Positions 36,116 to 45,508 are shown, counted from the stretch's first letter. The stretch: DNA of 64,000 nt from Leptothermofonsia sichuanensis E412 (GCF_019891175.1 NZ_CP072600.1:3100001-3164000), one strand, 5' to 3'. Notes: a model not told the origin generated them from the sequence alone. A program made the numbers and translations.

Positions 36116-36268
36116 ATGAAATTCTTAAATCGCCAGATTGCCAACCACTCCCCCACAGGGGGGATGGAAGTTGAGAAACCCCCTATCCAGCGTGAACCGG
36201 AAGGACATCTCCATCCCAACTATCGCCACTGGAACTGGTTTCAACCAGGGGATCAGCGTGCCCAATAA
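36116..36268 (+). CDS. Small hypothetical protein, 50 aa
   Basis: A 50-codon frame starts at ATG 36116, preceded by GGAGG at 36102-36106 with spacing of 9. The product is soluble, with the proline- and histidine-rich run PPIQREPEGHLHPNYRHW. I do not recognise it. It ends at 36268, overlapping by 16 bp the 3' end of the convergent permease gene. Evidence that it is real is the strong ribosome-binding site only. Confidence 0.45.
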   Translation: MKFLNRQIANHSPTGGMEVEKPPIQREPEGHLHPNYRHWNWFQPGDQRAQ

Positions 36269-37023
36269 ATGACATACTTCTCGATCGCAGCAAAGAAACC
36301 GTATAAAACGGTCCCCATCACTGCCAGTACCATCAAACCAGCAAAACCCAATGGCACATCAAAGTTTGAACTGGCACTGACAATCAGGTAACCAATTCCG
36401 CGATTGGAGGCTACGGTTTCGGAAATCACCGCTCCTACAAACGCCAGTGAGATGGCAACTTTGAGTGAGGCAAAGATATAGGGGAGGGTATGGGGAAACC
36501 CTACTTTTTGAAACACTTCAACCTGGGTTGCCCCCAGCGATCGCATCACATCCTTCATCTCCGGCTCCACAGTATCCAGTCCCAAAGCGACATTAACGGC
36601 GATTGGAAAGAATGCCAGTAGAAATGCTGTCAGGATGGCAGGCACCGTGCCAATCCCAAACCAGAGAGCAAACAACGGCACCAGAGCAACTTTAGGAATG
36701 GTGTTGAACCCAACCAGAATGGGGTAAAGAATCACATAAGCAAGTCTCGAGTAACCAATTAAAAAGCCCAATACAACTCCTGCCACAATTGCCAGTGCAA
36801 ACCCACCTAAGGTCGTGAACAGAGTTTGGGCTGAGTTTTCAAGTAATGCTTGCTGCCTTTCCAACGTTGCCTGCAGAATGGCACTGGGAGCCGGCAAATT
36901 ATAAGGTGGAATCTTAAAAATTTGTACTGCCAGTTCCCACAGGACAAACAACAAAATAGTGGCAACCACAGGTAAAACAATGCTGGCAGTTTTCGTTCGC
37001 GCAAACTTTTTCAGATTATCCAT
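36253..37023 (-). CDS. ABC transporter permease (SsuC/TauC-like)
   Basis: The 256-residue permease has about six hydrophobic segments and the conserved cytoplasmic loop EPEMKDVMRSLGATQVEVF, the family's ATPase-docking EAA-like region. Such permeases import nitrate, sulfonates, taurine or thiamine precursors with an NMT1-like binding protein. It is encoded downstream of the ATPase gene on the same strand, separated by a 243-bp gap filled largely by a heptamer array. ATG 37023 is the first start. Substrate unknown. Confidence 0.9.
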   Translation of the reverse strand: MDNLKKFARTKTASIVLPVVATILLFVLWELAVQIFKIPPYNLPAPSAILQATLERQQALLENSAQTLFTTLGGFALAIVAGVVLGFLIGYSRLAYVILYPILVGFNTIPKVALVPLFALWFGIGTVPAILTAFLLAFFPIAVNVALGLDTVEPEMKDVMRSLGATQVEVFQKVGFPHTLPYIFASLKVAISLAFVGAVISETVASNRGIGYLIVSASSNFDVPLGFAGLMVLAVMGTVLYGFFAAIEKYVIYWAR

Positions 37024-37118
37024 ACACTTCCTGATAAACCGTTGAAAAGATAGAGAACAGACCCCAGATTAGCCCACCATCCCCAACCATTGACTACCTG
37101 CTAACAACTAATAACTTT

Positions 37119-37265
37119 CACTTCTCACTCCTCACTCCTCACTCCTCATTTCTTACTCCTCACTTCTCATTTCTCACTCCTCACTCCTCACTCCTCATTT
37201 CTTACTCCTCACTTCTCATTTCTCACTCCTCACTCCTCACTTCTTATTTCTCACTCCTCATTTCT
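37119..37265 (-). repeat. Heptanucleotide tandem array, 21 units
   Basis: The plus strand reads as 21 consecutive 7-bp units of the type CACTCCT, with variants CATTTCT, TACTCCT, CACTTCT and TATTTCT, and no break in register from 37119 to 37265. A 49-bp higher-order period (seven units) is visible. On the transcribed (minus) strand the units read AGGAGTG, a Shine-Dalgarno-like core. The array ends 1 bp from the ATPase stop codon and lies between two genes of the same transporter. Confidence 0.9.
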
Positions 37266-37266
37266 C

Positions 37267-38094
37267 TCAACTCCGATGAATATGTCTGCGCAAATCTGCA
37301 ACCAGGTGATTAAACTCATCGGACAGCAACATTTCCAGGGTCGTGGGACGGGGCAGATTGATCTTCAGCTTGTAAACAATGGAACTGGGGCGGGGTCCCA
37401 TGACATAGACCGTATCGGACAGGAACACCGCTTCCCGTAAATCGTGCGTAATCAAAATACACACACACTTGACCCGCATCCACAAATCTTGCAGCATTAC
37501 CCACATTTCCTCACGGGTGAAGGCATCAAGGGCACCAAATGGTTCATCCAATAACAGGAGTTCTGGTTGGTGAATCAATGCCCGACACAGAGAAGCCCGT
37601 TGTTTCATCCCCCCTGATAACTGCCAGGGAAACTGCTGCTGGAAGTCCTGCAATCCGACCGTAGCCAGTAATTCCTGGGCTGAACGGATAAACTGTTCCC
37701 TGCGCCTGGGATCTTTGAATTCTCGTTTGTAGGGTTGCACCACTTCCAGGGGTAACATCACATTTTTCAATGTGTTGCGCCAGGGCATCATCACCGGGTT
37801 CTGGAAAGCGATGCCCACATTTTTCATGGGTTTTGTAATGCGTTGATTCCGAAACCGAATTTCTCCAAGTGGGGCAGGCGCCAACCCTGACACCATTCGC
37901 AGGATTGAGGTTTTTCCACAGCCACTGGGTCCTACGAATGAGACAAACTCTCCCTCAGCGATGGAGAGACTGATCTCCTCAATGATTCGTCGAACTCCAC
38001 CTTTAACTGGATATTCCAGACCAATGCGATCGAATTCCAAAATGGCAGGCTTTTCAAGGGTGATTGACCTGTCCAGGGACTGCGGTTGAACCAT
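37267..38094 (-). CDS. ABC transporter ATP-binding protein (SsuB/TauB-like)
   Basis: The 275-residue ATPase powers the uptake system. It has Walker [14 protein letters not shown], the Q-loop [13 protein letters not shown], the signature [11 protein letters not shown], Walker [13 protein letters not shown] and the switch [12 protein letters not shown]. It is the first gene of a minus-strand unit with the permease downstream. The binding-protein gene is divergent (38445). ATG 38094 is followed by a normal N-terminal extension of about 25 residues. Confidence 0.93.
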   Translation of the reverse strand: MVQPQSLDRSITLEKPAILEFDRIGLEYPVKGGVRRIIEEISLSIAEGEFVSFVGPSGCGKTSILRMVSGLAPAPLGEIRFRNQRITKPMKNVGIAFQNPVMMPWRNTLKNVMLPLEVVQPYKREFKDPRRREQFIRSAQELLATVGLQDFQQQFPWQLSGGMKQRASLCRALIHQPELLLLDEPFGALDAFTREEMWVMLQDLWMRVKCVCILITHDLREAVFLSDTVYVMGPRPSSIVYKLKINLPRPTTLEMLLSDEFNHLVADLRRHIHRS

Positions 38095-38444
38095 AACCGC
38101 TTTTCTCCTTACTTCAATGGGATTTCAAATGGCTTGGATGCAATAGCTGCAAGAGGGACTCACGGTTTTGGCAACGAAAATTACTAAATGTATCGCATAA
38201 CACGATCTGAGTTCAAAAACTCACGAATGATACTAAGCAATAAAAACCCACTACCAGGATGGGATGGCCTCCAATGCTATCGCCAGCATCCCAACTACTC
38301 AGGGAAACGAAAGTATCCGAAATTACATTTTTTGATTTTCGATTGTCCACACTAGAGGATTCTGTCATCAGCAATCTTGGATTGATTTTGGATACACGTT
38401 CTATCTCCCAACACTTGCAGCAAACTGATACGGCCTTAAGTCCT
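38095..38444. other. Divergent promoter region of the uptake system
   Basis: The region separates the ATPase gene (minus) from the binding-protein gene (plus) and must hold both promoters. I could place no -10/-35 with confidence. A sequence GTA-N8-CAC near 38192 resembles, but does not match, an NtcA site (GTA-N8-TAC). No gene is seen; the in-frame extension upstream of 38445 has no signal-peptide-like or conserved content. Confidence 0.4.
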
Positions 38445-39590
38445 ATGAGCAGAAATTGGTTCACTCGTACTTTGTTCACTCGTACTTTGGTCAGTCGTAC
38501 CACCTCTCTCGCCTTAGCTTCCAGTTTGCTGATTCTGAGTGCCTGCCAATCTCAACCAACAGCAACCACCCCATCTCCAGAAGCAACCAGCGCAGCACCG
38601 GCAACGGATACCAGGCAAAAACGGGCCATTAAGGTCAATCCTTCCTGGTTATTGCAGGGAGATAATGCCCCCCTGACCATGGCGATTCAGAATGGCTATT
38701 TTGCCAGCGAAGGATTGGATGTCACGATTGAGCGGGGCTATGGTTCTGCTGATACCATCACCAAAGTGGCCGCCGGACAGTTTGACATTGGGTTTGGCGA
38801 TCTCTACTCCATGATCGAGTTCAATGCCAAGAATCCCAATGATGCTGTGGTGGCGGTAGCAGTCCCTTACAACCGATCGCCATTTTCCATTGTTACGCTC
38901 AAGTCCAGCGGTATTGATGACCCCAAGGAACTGGAAGGCAAGAAACTGGGCGCGCCCGCTGGAGATGCACCCCGCAAGTTGTGGCCCGTCTTTGCCCAGC
39001 AGGTGGGAGTACAACCCGATTCCGTTGAATGGATCACGATGGAACCCAAGTTGCGCGAAACCTTCCTGGTCAAAGGGGATGTGGATGCAGTCAGTGGTTT
39101 TGTGACATCGGTTGTGCCATCCCTGGCAAAAGCAGGTAAAAGCACAGATGATCTCAATATTTTCTATTACACCGAAAATGGGTTGGAACTGTATGGCAAT
39201 GCCATTTTAGTCAAGAAGTCCTTTCTGGAACAGAATCCAGACCTGGTGCGAGGGTTTTTGAGAGCTTATTTCAAGGGACTGCAAGACACCTTGAAAGACC
39301 CAACCGCTGGACTGGAGTCGGTCGTGAAAGCGGGCGATGCTCTGATGGATAAGAATGCGGAGAAAACCCGGTTACAGATTGCGATCGACCGACTTTATAT
39401 TACGCCAGAGGTGGAGTCGGTTGGATTGGGGGGAGTGGATTCAGCCCGGTTGGAGAAAACCGTCGCCCAGGTGGCAAAAGGGTTTAATTTACCTGTCCCT
39501 CCGCTCGATCAGGTGTTCAATGATAGCTTTTTGCCACCGAAGGCAGAACGGGCGCTCCCGCCTGCTTCGGAACGGAAACCGCTGTCCTAG
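38445..39590 (+). CDS. ABC transporter substrate-binding lipoprotein (NMT1/SsuA-like)
   Basis: The product of about 381 residues starts with a lipoprotein signal peptide whose lipobox is LSAC (Cys near 31). The mature protein is an NMT1/THI5-like periplasmic binding protein: APLTMAIQNGYFASEGLDVT, then AAGQFDIGFGDLYSM and GNAILVKKSFLEQNPDLVRG. Relatives bind sulfonates, taurine or thiamine precursors; the ligand cannot be told here. ATG 38445 is chosen because the lipobox context fits. It is divergent from the ATPase/permease genes, and a porin gene follows 116 bp downstream. Confidence 0.88.
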   Translation: MSRNWFTRTLFTRTLVSRTTSLALASSLLILSACQSQPTATTPSPEATSAAPATDTRQKRAIKVNPSWLLQGDNAPLTMAIQNGYFASEGLDVTIERGYGSADTITKVAAGQFDIGFGDLYSMIEFNAKNPNDAVVAVAVPYNRSPFSIVTLKSSGIDDPKELEGKKLGAPAGDAPRKLWPVFAQQVGVQPDSVEWITMEPKLRETFLVKGDVDAVSGFVTSVVPSLAKAGKSTDDLNIFYYTENGLELYGNAILVKKSFLEQNPDLVRGFLRAYFKGLQDTLKDPTAGLESVVKAGDALMDKNAEKTRLQIAIDRLYITPEVESVGLGGVDSARLEKTVAQVAKGFNLPVPPLDQVFNDSFLPPKAERALPPASERKPLS

Positions 39591-39706
39591 GTTGAACAGT
39601 TGGCGCTGCTCAACCGACAGTTCTGCATCAATACGGATGATTGCTGTATGGCTGTCAGGGGGCGATCGCCATCATTTGTCCATGTGTTGTGCTCAATGGT
39701 GTGAGG

Positions 39707-41500
39707 ATGATGAATAGGAATTTTCAGTTGGCAAGTCAGCTTAAAGCGCTTCTGCTGATGGTACCTGCGATGGCAGGCTTTCTGGGTCTGTCCACGCTGG
39801 AAGCCGCCAGGGGACTTGAACCCGCCGATCCCAATGGGATTGAACCCATGTTTGGGGCCGATCTGGCTGACTTGAACCAGCCCAAAAACTATGCCACGGA
39901 AGGTATGCTGCAAGTGACATCGGTTTCCCAATTAACCGATGTCAGACCAACGGACTGGGCATTTCAGGCGCTTCAATCCCTGGTCGAACGCTATGGGTGC
40001 ATTGTTGGCTATCCCGATCGCACCTATCGCGGTAACCGTGCCCTCAGTCGGTATGAATTTGCCGCTGGGGTTAACGCCTGCCTTGATCGCATCACGGAGT
40101 TAATTACTGCCGCCACCAGCGATCTGGTGCGAAAAGAAGATCTGCTGGCGCTGCAAAAGCTTCAGGAAGAATTTGCCGCCGAGTTAGCCGTCCTGCGGGG
40201 TAAAGTCGATGCCCTCGAAGTCCGCACAGCAACGCTGGAAAAGCAGCAGTTTTCCACCACCACCAAGCTCTCTGGCAATGTCTGGTTTAACCTGACAGGG
40301 GCCTTTCCCACAGGAGATGTGCTGGCCGAGCGCAGCCGCGTTGCCTCCGGTAGTGCCTTTGCCCCTCCCCAACGGGTTAATGGGGTGCCCACCCGTGTCC
40401 TGCGGGATGCACCTCAAGTGACCCTCAGCTACTACACCTTTCTCAACTTCACCACCTCATTCACGGGCAAAGACTCCCTGGTCACCCAACTGGTATCCGG
40501 TAATGGTAGCTCTCCCGCGAACCAACTGGTGTCGGCAGGGTTCTTTAACTCCTGGGGCACCCCCTTCCTCGATCAGACAGGGGTGCCGACTGCTGGCAGT
40601 GTTTCTGTGCGTGAGTTGTTCTATGCCTTTCCTGTCGGTAACAACGTCCGGGTTGCTGTTGGTCCACGCCTCAATTTCTATCGCTACTTTGACAATAATC
40701 GCTACACGTTCTTTCTCACAGGCGCAACCAGCTTTAACTCTAACGGCAGTACCCTATCCAATCCGGTTGACCGGGGATCGGGAGCCGTGCTGACCTGGAA
40801 TATTGCTCAACCGCTGCGGTTTACAGTGGGCTACCTGGCAGAGAATACCGAGTTTTTGAACCCGGCAGTCTTTAATACATCCAACAAACCGAATCAGGGC
40901 TTATTTAATAGCTCCAACACGATTTCGGCGGAACTTGCCTATTCACCCATCAAAAATCTGAATGTGCGGTTTCACTATACCCGTGCCAGCCTGAAACCCT
41001 ATAACGGATTTATTGGTGGAGCCGTCGGTGAGCCACTCCCCTACGGCTATGCCGATGATGGATTTGGTGGGCGAGTGCGGGACTCTGGAGCCAATATCTT
41101 TATCTTTAACTTTGATTGGACGATTACAAGCGGTTTCGGAATCTTTGGGCGTTACTCCTACGGCAACCTGGACATTAACCCGGTTAACCCTGCCCGTGCC
41201 GGTGGCGATATTCGAGTCCATTCCTTTCAGGTTGGCCTGGGTTTCCCTGACCTGGGCAAAAAAGGAGCCCTGGGTGTAATTTCATTTGTCATGCCCCACA
41301 AATATCTGGGGGGACGCCGATTTCTGTTATCAGGTGGTGGTGATGGCGGGACTCAGTATGACCTGGAAGTGTCCTATTTCTATCCACTGACGAATAACAT
41401 TGCGATCGTGCCCGCATTTTACACCATCTGGAATGCCAATAATTTTGACAGCAATCCCACGGTTTTTGTAGGGAATATCCGGACCCAGTTTTCTTTCTGA
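39707..41500 (+). CDS. Iron-uptake-type porin (SLH domain plus OprB-like barrel)
   Basis: The product of about 597 residues has a signal peptide (about 1-36, ending AARG), an S-layer-homology domain (about 80-125, SVSQLTDVRPTDWAFQALQS), a coiled-coil linker (about 135-190), and a long beta-barrel to a C-terminal aromatic residue (TQFSF). This matches cyanobacterial Slr1908-type porins, reported to conduct inorganic ions including iron. The ATG at 39707 or 39710 follows GAGG. It lies directly after a transporter binding-protein gene and might supply that substrate across the outer membrane (inference). Confidence 0.9.
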   Translation: MMNRNFQLASQLKALLLMVPAMAGFLGLSTLEAARGLEPADPNGIEPMFGADLADLNQPKNYATEGMLQVTSVSQLTDVRPTDWAFQALQSLVERYGCIVGYPDRTYRGNRALSRYEFAAGVNACLDRITELITAATSDLVRKEDLLALQKLQEEFAAELAVLRGKVDALEVRTATLEKQQFSTTTKLSGNVWFNLTGAFPTGDVLAERSRVASGSAFAPPQRVNGVPTRVLRDAPQVTLSYYTFLNFTTSFTGKDSLVTQLVSGNGSSPANQLVSAGFFNSWGTPFLDQTGVPTAGSVSVRELFYAFPVGNNVRVAVGPRLNFYRYFDNNRYTFFLTGATSFNSNGSTLSNPVDRGSGAVLTWNIAQPLRFTVGYLAENTEFLNPAVFNTSNKPNQGLFNSSNTISAELAYSPIKNLNVRFHYTRASLKPYNGFIGGAVGEPLPYGYADDGFGGRVRDSGANIFIFNFDWTITSGFGIFGRYSYGNLDINPVNPARAGGDIRVHSFQVGLGFPDLGKKGALGVISFVMPHKYLGGRRFLLSGGGDGGTQYDLEVSYFYPLTNNIAIVPAFYTIWNANNFDSNPTVFVGNIRTQFSF

Positions 41501-41534
41501 AACTGGTGTCAGGGCTAGTGGATTGCGGTCCAGG

Positions 41535-41647
41535 TTTTTCACCACAAAGGCACAAAGGCACAAAGGCACACAAAATTTCTTAGTGTACTTTGTGTCTTCG
41601 TGGTTCCAATCAAAACTGGCAGGTTATTTTCGGCAATCTGCACTGGC
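41535..41647. repeat. Dispersed palindromic repeat, family B (CACAAAG type)
   Basis: TTCACCACAAAGGCACAAAGG pairs with CTTTGTGTCTTCGTGGTT; one arm has an extra copy of the GGCACAAA unit. The right flank GGCAGGTTATTTTCGGCAAT is shared with 20371-20478. It follows the porin gene within a 381-bp gap. Confidence 0.75.
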
Positions 41648-41784
41648 AGTCTGTGGCGTAAGTTCGCATAGTAATCTGCCCTCCCCCTAAATCTCTCTCC
41701 AAGTGGGGTGACGGTCTATCTCTCTGGTTTTAAGATACAAGGGGTTAAGGGATTTAGACTTCCGCCTTGTTGTACCACGAAGAA

Positions 41785-41831
41785 ATGAAAAGGAGGATGA
41801 ATTGAACTAACCGTTCAGTCCATCCTCCTTT
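41785..41831 (-). terminator. Long-stem intrinsic terminator of cpcG
   Basis: AAAGGAGGATG (41789-41799) and CATCCTCCTTT (41821-41831) form a perfect 11-bp stem enclosing an inner TGAAC/GTTCA stem. On the minus strand it is followed by a T-rich tract. It lies 51 bp past the cpcG stop codon. Confidence 0.75.
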
Positions 41832-41881
41832 CCTTAAAGGCTGCCAGACATTAAACTGGCGCAGGTACTACCGACCAGGGA

Positions 41882-42634
41882 TTAACGCTGGCGGTAGGGT
41901 ACCTTACGTTCGTAGTCAATGTTGAGGGCAGAAACCCTCTGGGGCAGGTTGCCTGAAGGATTGATGCTCTGAGCCATGCTTCTGAACAGAGCGGGATCGC
42001 CGGTCTTGGGTTGCCGATCTGAAGACGTATAGCGGCGAACCGTGGTTTGCCAGATGTTTTGTGGGAAACCAAATTTTGCCCGGTAGTACTCTTCGTAACG
42101 GGGAGACTTGATATTGAAAGGAACTTCGCTCGCACCAGAAGCCAAAACTCGACGGCGCTGGTAAGGAACGATGTTGTCGCCAAAGGCTTCCAGATATTCG
42201 TCACTATTAAGCAGGTCATTGATGAAGCCTGCCCGCCCTTTCGTGGCGATGACAATAGACCAGGCAATTTTTTCCCGTTCGCTGTAAACATCGCGTCCTA
42301 AAATGCGTTGAACGCACTGTTCCACAAAGCGGTAATTGCTGTTCAGATCGTAGAAACTGCGGGTGAAGGTATTGGACAGGGTTAAACCGCGAATGAACTC
42401 ACGGACTGTAATCTGTCCGTTGCGAAGCTGGGACTCCAGGATCGGCTCCCGATCAGCCGCAAACGCATGGAAAAAGATCTGACGGTAAGCAGCTTCGATC
42501 AGATTGCCCATGTCGGAATCAGACAGGATGTTATCCGTTGAAAAGATCCTGGGCTGCTCATCACTCGCTACTTCAAACCCTTCGACGCGCACATTTCGAC
42601 TTGCAGGAGCATACTCAAGCAGGGGGATAGCCAC
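41882..42634 (-). CDS. cpcG: Phycobilisome rod-core linker polypeptide CpcG
   Basis: The 250-residue linker attaches phycocyanin rods to the allophycocyanin core. The PBS linker domain covers about residues 15-185, with [40 protein letters not shown] and [20 protein letters not shown]. The N-terminus [20 protein letters not shown] is the conserved CpcG opening. The C-terminal 65 residues are the core-binding extension of CpcG1-type linkers. It starts with GTG at 42634 after a GGGAG ribosome-binding site and is terminated by a long hairpin. Confidence 0.95.
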   Translation of the reverse strand: MAIPLLEYAPASRNVRVEGFEVASDEQPRIFSTDNILSDSDMGNLIEAAYRQIFFHAFAADREPILESQLRNGQITVREFIRGLTLSNTFTRSFYDLNSNYRFVEQCVQRILGRDVYSEREKIAWSIVIATKGRAGFINDLLNSDEYLEAFGDNIVPYQRRRVLASGASEVPFNIKSPRYEEYYRAKFGFPQNIWQTTVRRYTSSDRQPKTGDPALFRSMAQSINPSGNLPQRVSALNIDYERKVPYRQR

Positions 42635-42864
42635 GTTTTAAAAACTCCCTTCTTACGAAACTTTACAAATTTCCCTGATCATAAGGGTAAAGGGGACGCG
42701 AATCCTCAATACCCTGATAAATTTTTACACTCCTTAACTTTGCAGAAAGCTAGAAGCGGTAGGGGTTACACCTATTTCCCATTACATCACTCTGGCACGC
42801 TTTTTGCACACTTACTGACTGATTGTGAGTGTGATTGAGGGGACAGGGGTGGATAAACCGTCAG

Positions 42865-43422
42865 CTACCTGCCCACGGTTATGGTTTCTCCGCGCCAGAA
42901 TGCCAGTGGGTCAGAAGTTGGAATGTAGGGTGGGTGGCTGCGTAAGCCTGCCTCGGTTTCTGCACTGGGAGGTTGCAGTCCCAGTCCTAAACAGAGATGG
43001 GCAAGAACTCTGGCAAAGCGCGGATCATGACCAGGGCTGCCCAGGTGGGCATGGGCATACTCATGGGCAACAATACTTAGCCAGTGTTCTGGGGCAACCC
43101 GACCGGCATCAATCAGGATGGTGGTTGGGTTGGTGGAAATGTTACACAGTCCATCTAATTGGTAAGGCTGGGCAAGGGGCACGGCATAAATAGTGATGTA
43201 CCGGCGCTGGTGAACATGGAAGCATTCATGGCAGGCTAAAAGACACTGCTGGAGTGTTTCATTCACCGCCCAGATGTGGGTGCCAATCCAGACGCAGATG
43301 GTTGTGCGATCGCGCAGGTTGCTCATCACATCTACCATCGCTGGCTCCGGCACAAGCGTCTGCATCACCCGCAGATACTCGACTCCACGGGTGTAAGCGT
43401 CACTGTTGGGAAGATTAATCAC
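42865..43422 (-). CDS. Putative zinc metallopeptidase, coupled to cpcS
   Basis: From the GTG at 43422 the product has 185 residues. It has two HExxH motifs: HECFH at about 65-69 and HEYAH at about 120-124. The second, in [20 protein letters not shown], resembles SprT/zincin-type sites with a downstream histidine; the first may be structural. No signal peptide is seen. The GTG overlaps the cpcS stop codon by 4 bp (GTGA), which fixes the start and implies translational coupling. A long open frame continues upstream inside cpcS but is probably unused. I do not recognise a named family. Confidence 0.65.
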   Translation of the reverse strand: MINLPNSDAYTRGVEYLRVMQTLVPEPAMVDVMSNLRDRTTICVWIGTHIWAVNETLQQCLLACHECFHVHQRRYITIYAVPLAQPYQLDGLCNISTNPTTILIDAGRVAPEHWLSIVAHEYAHAHLGSPGHDPRFARVLAHLCLGLGLQPPSAETEAGLRSHPPYIPTSDPLAFWRGETITVGR

Positions 43423-44060
43423 CAGCCCAGGAGGGACAGGTAAGACTGAGCCGCCCTCCGTCCCGGTTGAACCACGGTTTGCACCTGAGCGATCGCCCCC
43501 CCCTCTTCCCAACTGACTCCAGAGGTGTCATCAGCCCCCGTACCAATCCGGGTTTCTGTACAGAAAGATGCTGTGCTGAAACCACCAAATCGTTTAACAG
43601 TACTGCTTCTCAGGCGCAGATCGGGGCTGGCAAACCAGAACCGTTCAACCGAACTCATGGTTTCATATTCGGTCGTCAGATTGAGTCCGCCATCGTCATC
43701 CATGTGATAGAAACCAACAACGGGCATGATTTCGGCATAGCCCCTGTCTCGCAGCAGCCTTCCCTGGCGAGGATTGCCCTCATCCGGTACCAGTGCAAAC
43801 ATGGTGTTGCCTTCATGGTTTTCGCCTTCCTGGTCCCACCCCATCGAACCACCCCAACTGACGCGGCAACCGCCAGCCGCCAACCCCGGGTTGATTTGAT
43901 GAAATTCGCAGAGGGCAATAATCTCTGGATGGTCTGCTACCAATGCCTCTACCTGAATTTCGGAGTTGCCCCCTTCCGCCTGCTTGAAGGCAAGGTGATG
44001 GGTGGTGCGCTGCGATCGCCACCGGCCTGCACTCCGTCGAAAAAACTCCATTGCGTCCAT
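43419..44060 (-). CDS. cpcS: Phycobiliprotein lyase, CpcS/CpeS family
   Basis: The 213-residue protein belongs to the CpcS/CpeS lipocalin-like lyases that attach phycocyanobilin to Cys84-type sites of phycobiliproteins. The N-terminal segment [20 protein letters not shown] then HHLAFKQ, the [20 protein letters not shown] strand, and [17 protein letters not shown] match that family. ATG 44060 lies 8 nt after GGAG. A TTG at 44063 is in frame but less likely. Its stop overlaps the GTG of a putative peptidase gene. Confidence 0.9.
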   Translation of the reverse strand: MDAMEFFRRSAGRWRSQRTTHHLAFKQAEGGNSEIQVEALVADHPEIIALCEFHQINPGLAAGGCRVSWGGSMGWDQEGENHEGNTMFALVPDEGNPRQGRLLRDRGYAEIMPVVGFYHMDDDGGLNLTTEYETMSSVERFWFASPDLRLRSSTVKRFGGFSTASFCTETRIGTGADDTSGVSWEEGGAIAQVQTVVQPGRRAAQSYLSLLGW

Positions 44061-44169
44061 CAAACTGACTCCACGCTTTCAGACTAAGTTGATTACAGAA
44101 AGTATTGATTAGAGGTTGATTACAGAACGGGTTCAACCCCTCAAAGAAGCCCTGAGGGATGAAGATTGT

Positions 44170-44300
44170 ATAACCTGAAATTTCACTCCAGAGGCACGGA
44201 GAACACAGAGCAATTCCTCTGTGCCCTCTGTGTCTCTGTGGTAAAAGTCTCTGTGGTAAAACCCCGAGGCTTTCGATTTATTGAATTCACGATCCTGAGC
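44170..44300. repeat. Dispersed palindromic repeat, family B (CACAGAG type)
   Basis: CAGAGGCACGGAGAACACAG pairs with CTCTGTGTCTCTGTGGT. The left flank ATAACCTGAAATTTCA and right flank TTCACGATCCTGA match copies at 10967 and 19408. An extra GTCTCTGTGGTAAAA duplication follows the right arm. It fills part of the 430-bp gap between two divergent bilin-lyase genes. Confidence 0.75.
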
Positions 44301-44508
44301 GTTGGTTGAACCATCCAAGACACTATAACCTCTCATAATAGAGCTTCTTCTGGTTCCCTGGTTGAACTACTGGCAATACTTCTGAAACCCAATGGCCTTG
44401 AACCAGAATTGCTCTATGATAGAAACAGGAATGTAACGTTTTCTTTACTACGCTTGACTTGGGTGCCACTATTCACCAATTTTCACTACTCTCATGAGGT
44501 TTGGGTTC

Positions 44509-45048
44509 ATGTCTTTTCCCGTTCAACCAAAACAGATTGCTCTAGAGGCTCTGGTAGAAGATTTTTTCCGGAGATCGGCAGGTGACTGGCATTCTGAACG
44601 GCGCTATTACACGCTGCTCACGGGTGAAATTCAGGAAGTTGTCAGCTTTTTGACAGTTCGCTGCCTGGAGCGGGGGCACCCTGAATTAATTCGGCTTGCC
44701 CAACTGCATGGGTTCACCGATGAAACGGTGATGAACTGTGGAGCGCTGACGACCTGGGAAAGTAACTATGCTGGACCTGGCAAAAAGCAACTAACAGGTT
44801 CGACGGTGTTTGGCATCCTGGGTGAAACTCTGTACCGCGATCGCGGTTTTGCAACCTCCAACCCGATCACTGCCAGGTTTTACTTCTCTGATGAAAATAC
44901 GCTGCGCCTGAAAACCGAGTATGGCGGCTCGGTGTTTGAAGAAGAGATCAAACTGGTAGGCAATCAGTACCGCACCCGGCAAACTATCATTTCCCGTGCA
45001 GGTGAGGAGCAAATGATCGGTCAGTATCTTGAGCGTCGAATCATATAG
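44509..45048 (+). CDS. Second CpcS/CpeS-family bilin lyase homologue
   Basis: The product of about 179 residues is a diverged CpcS/CpeS-type lyase. Its N-terminus VEDFFRRSAGDWHSERRYYT parallels the [13 protein letters not shown] opening of the neighbouring CpcS, and LRLKTEYGGSVFEEEIKLVG and IGQYLERRII follow the lipocalin strands. Its group (CpcU-, CpcV- or CpeU-like) cannot be set. ATG 44509 is preferred over 44494 because GAGG at 44497-44500 lies 8 nt upstream. A hairpin terminator follows 75 bp after the stop. Confidence 0.85.
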   Translation: MSFPVQPKQIALEALVEDFFRRSAGDWHSERRYYTLLTGEIQEVVSFLTVRCLERGHPELIRLAQLHGFTDETVMNCGALTTWESNYAGPGKKQLTGSTVFGILGETLYRDRGFATSNPITARFYFSDENTLRLKTEYGGSVFEEEIKLVGNQYRTRQTIISRAGEEQMIGQYLERRII

Positions 45049-45123
45049 ATAGTCGAGAGATGTTCGAGCCGATATAAGCGGTTATTCGGGTATGGTTGAT
45101 TTTGAAAATGATAAAGAAGACGG

Positions 45124-45144
45124 GAGGATGATTCATCCTCTTTT
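45124..45144 (+). terminator. Intrinsic terminator after the second lyase gene
   Basis: GAGGAT-GATTC-ATCCTC is a 6-bp stem with 5-nt loop followed by TTTT. It lies between convergent genes and could also act on the TMEM14-like transcript, since its minus-strand downstream sequence is T-rich. Confidence 0.55.
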
Positions 45145-45187
45145 GCAGTCTGGTAGCCGCATATCAACCGCCAGCTATCCTCCCTGC

Positions 45188-45508
45188 TTATCCACTGGCG
45201 CTCCAGCCGATGAAGAATACCAGGGTTGCTATCAGGCTGATAGCCATCATCAAGCCAGCGGGTATAAATTTGCCTGTTTTGCGGAATCGGACGGCAAAGA
45301 TAATCAGCAACACCATTGCCAGCACAGTCGCCAGGGGAAGCCCAATGGCAGGAGTTTGACGGGCAACATATCCGGCGATCGCCAGTGCCACTCCACTGGC
45401 AATACCTGAAATTAACGATGCTTTGCTTTGGGCTTTGATATATCCGACGATGCCGCCGGCCAAAATCAGCGCGGCATAGATCAGAATGAACCAGATAATG
45501 AGGGGCAT
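45188..45508 (-). CDS. TMEM14/FAX-family small membrane protein
   Basis: The 106-residue protein has four short hydrophobic segments with glycine-rich helices: LIIWFILIYAALILAGGIVG, LISGIASGVALAIAGYVA, LPLATVLAMVLLIIFAVRF and GLMMAISLIATLVFFIGW. This fits the TMEM14 family, whose plant FAX1 member exports fatty acids from plastids. A role in fatty-acid movement in cyanobacteria is an inference. ATG 45508 is the first start. Confidence 0.85.
   Translation of the reverse strand: MPLIIWFILIYAALILAGGIVGYIKAQSKASLISGIASGVALAIAGYVARQTPAIGLPLATVLAMVLLIIFAVRFRKTGKFIPAGLMMAISLIATLVFFIGWSASG

Noticed and set aside
37119-37265. Possible CRISPR array
   Set aside because: The unit is 7 bp with no spacers and no cas genes nearby; it is a simple heptamer array.
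38185-38205. NtcA site in the divergent transporter promoter
   Set aside because: GTA-N8-CAC differs from GTA-N8-TAC at a conserved base and no -10 is correctly placed.
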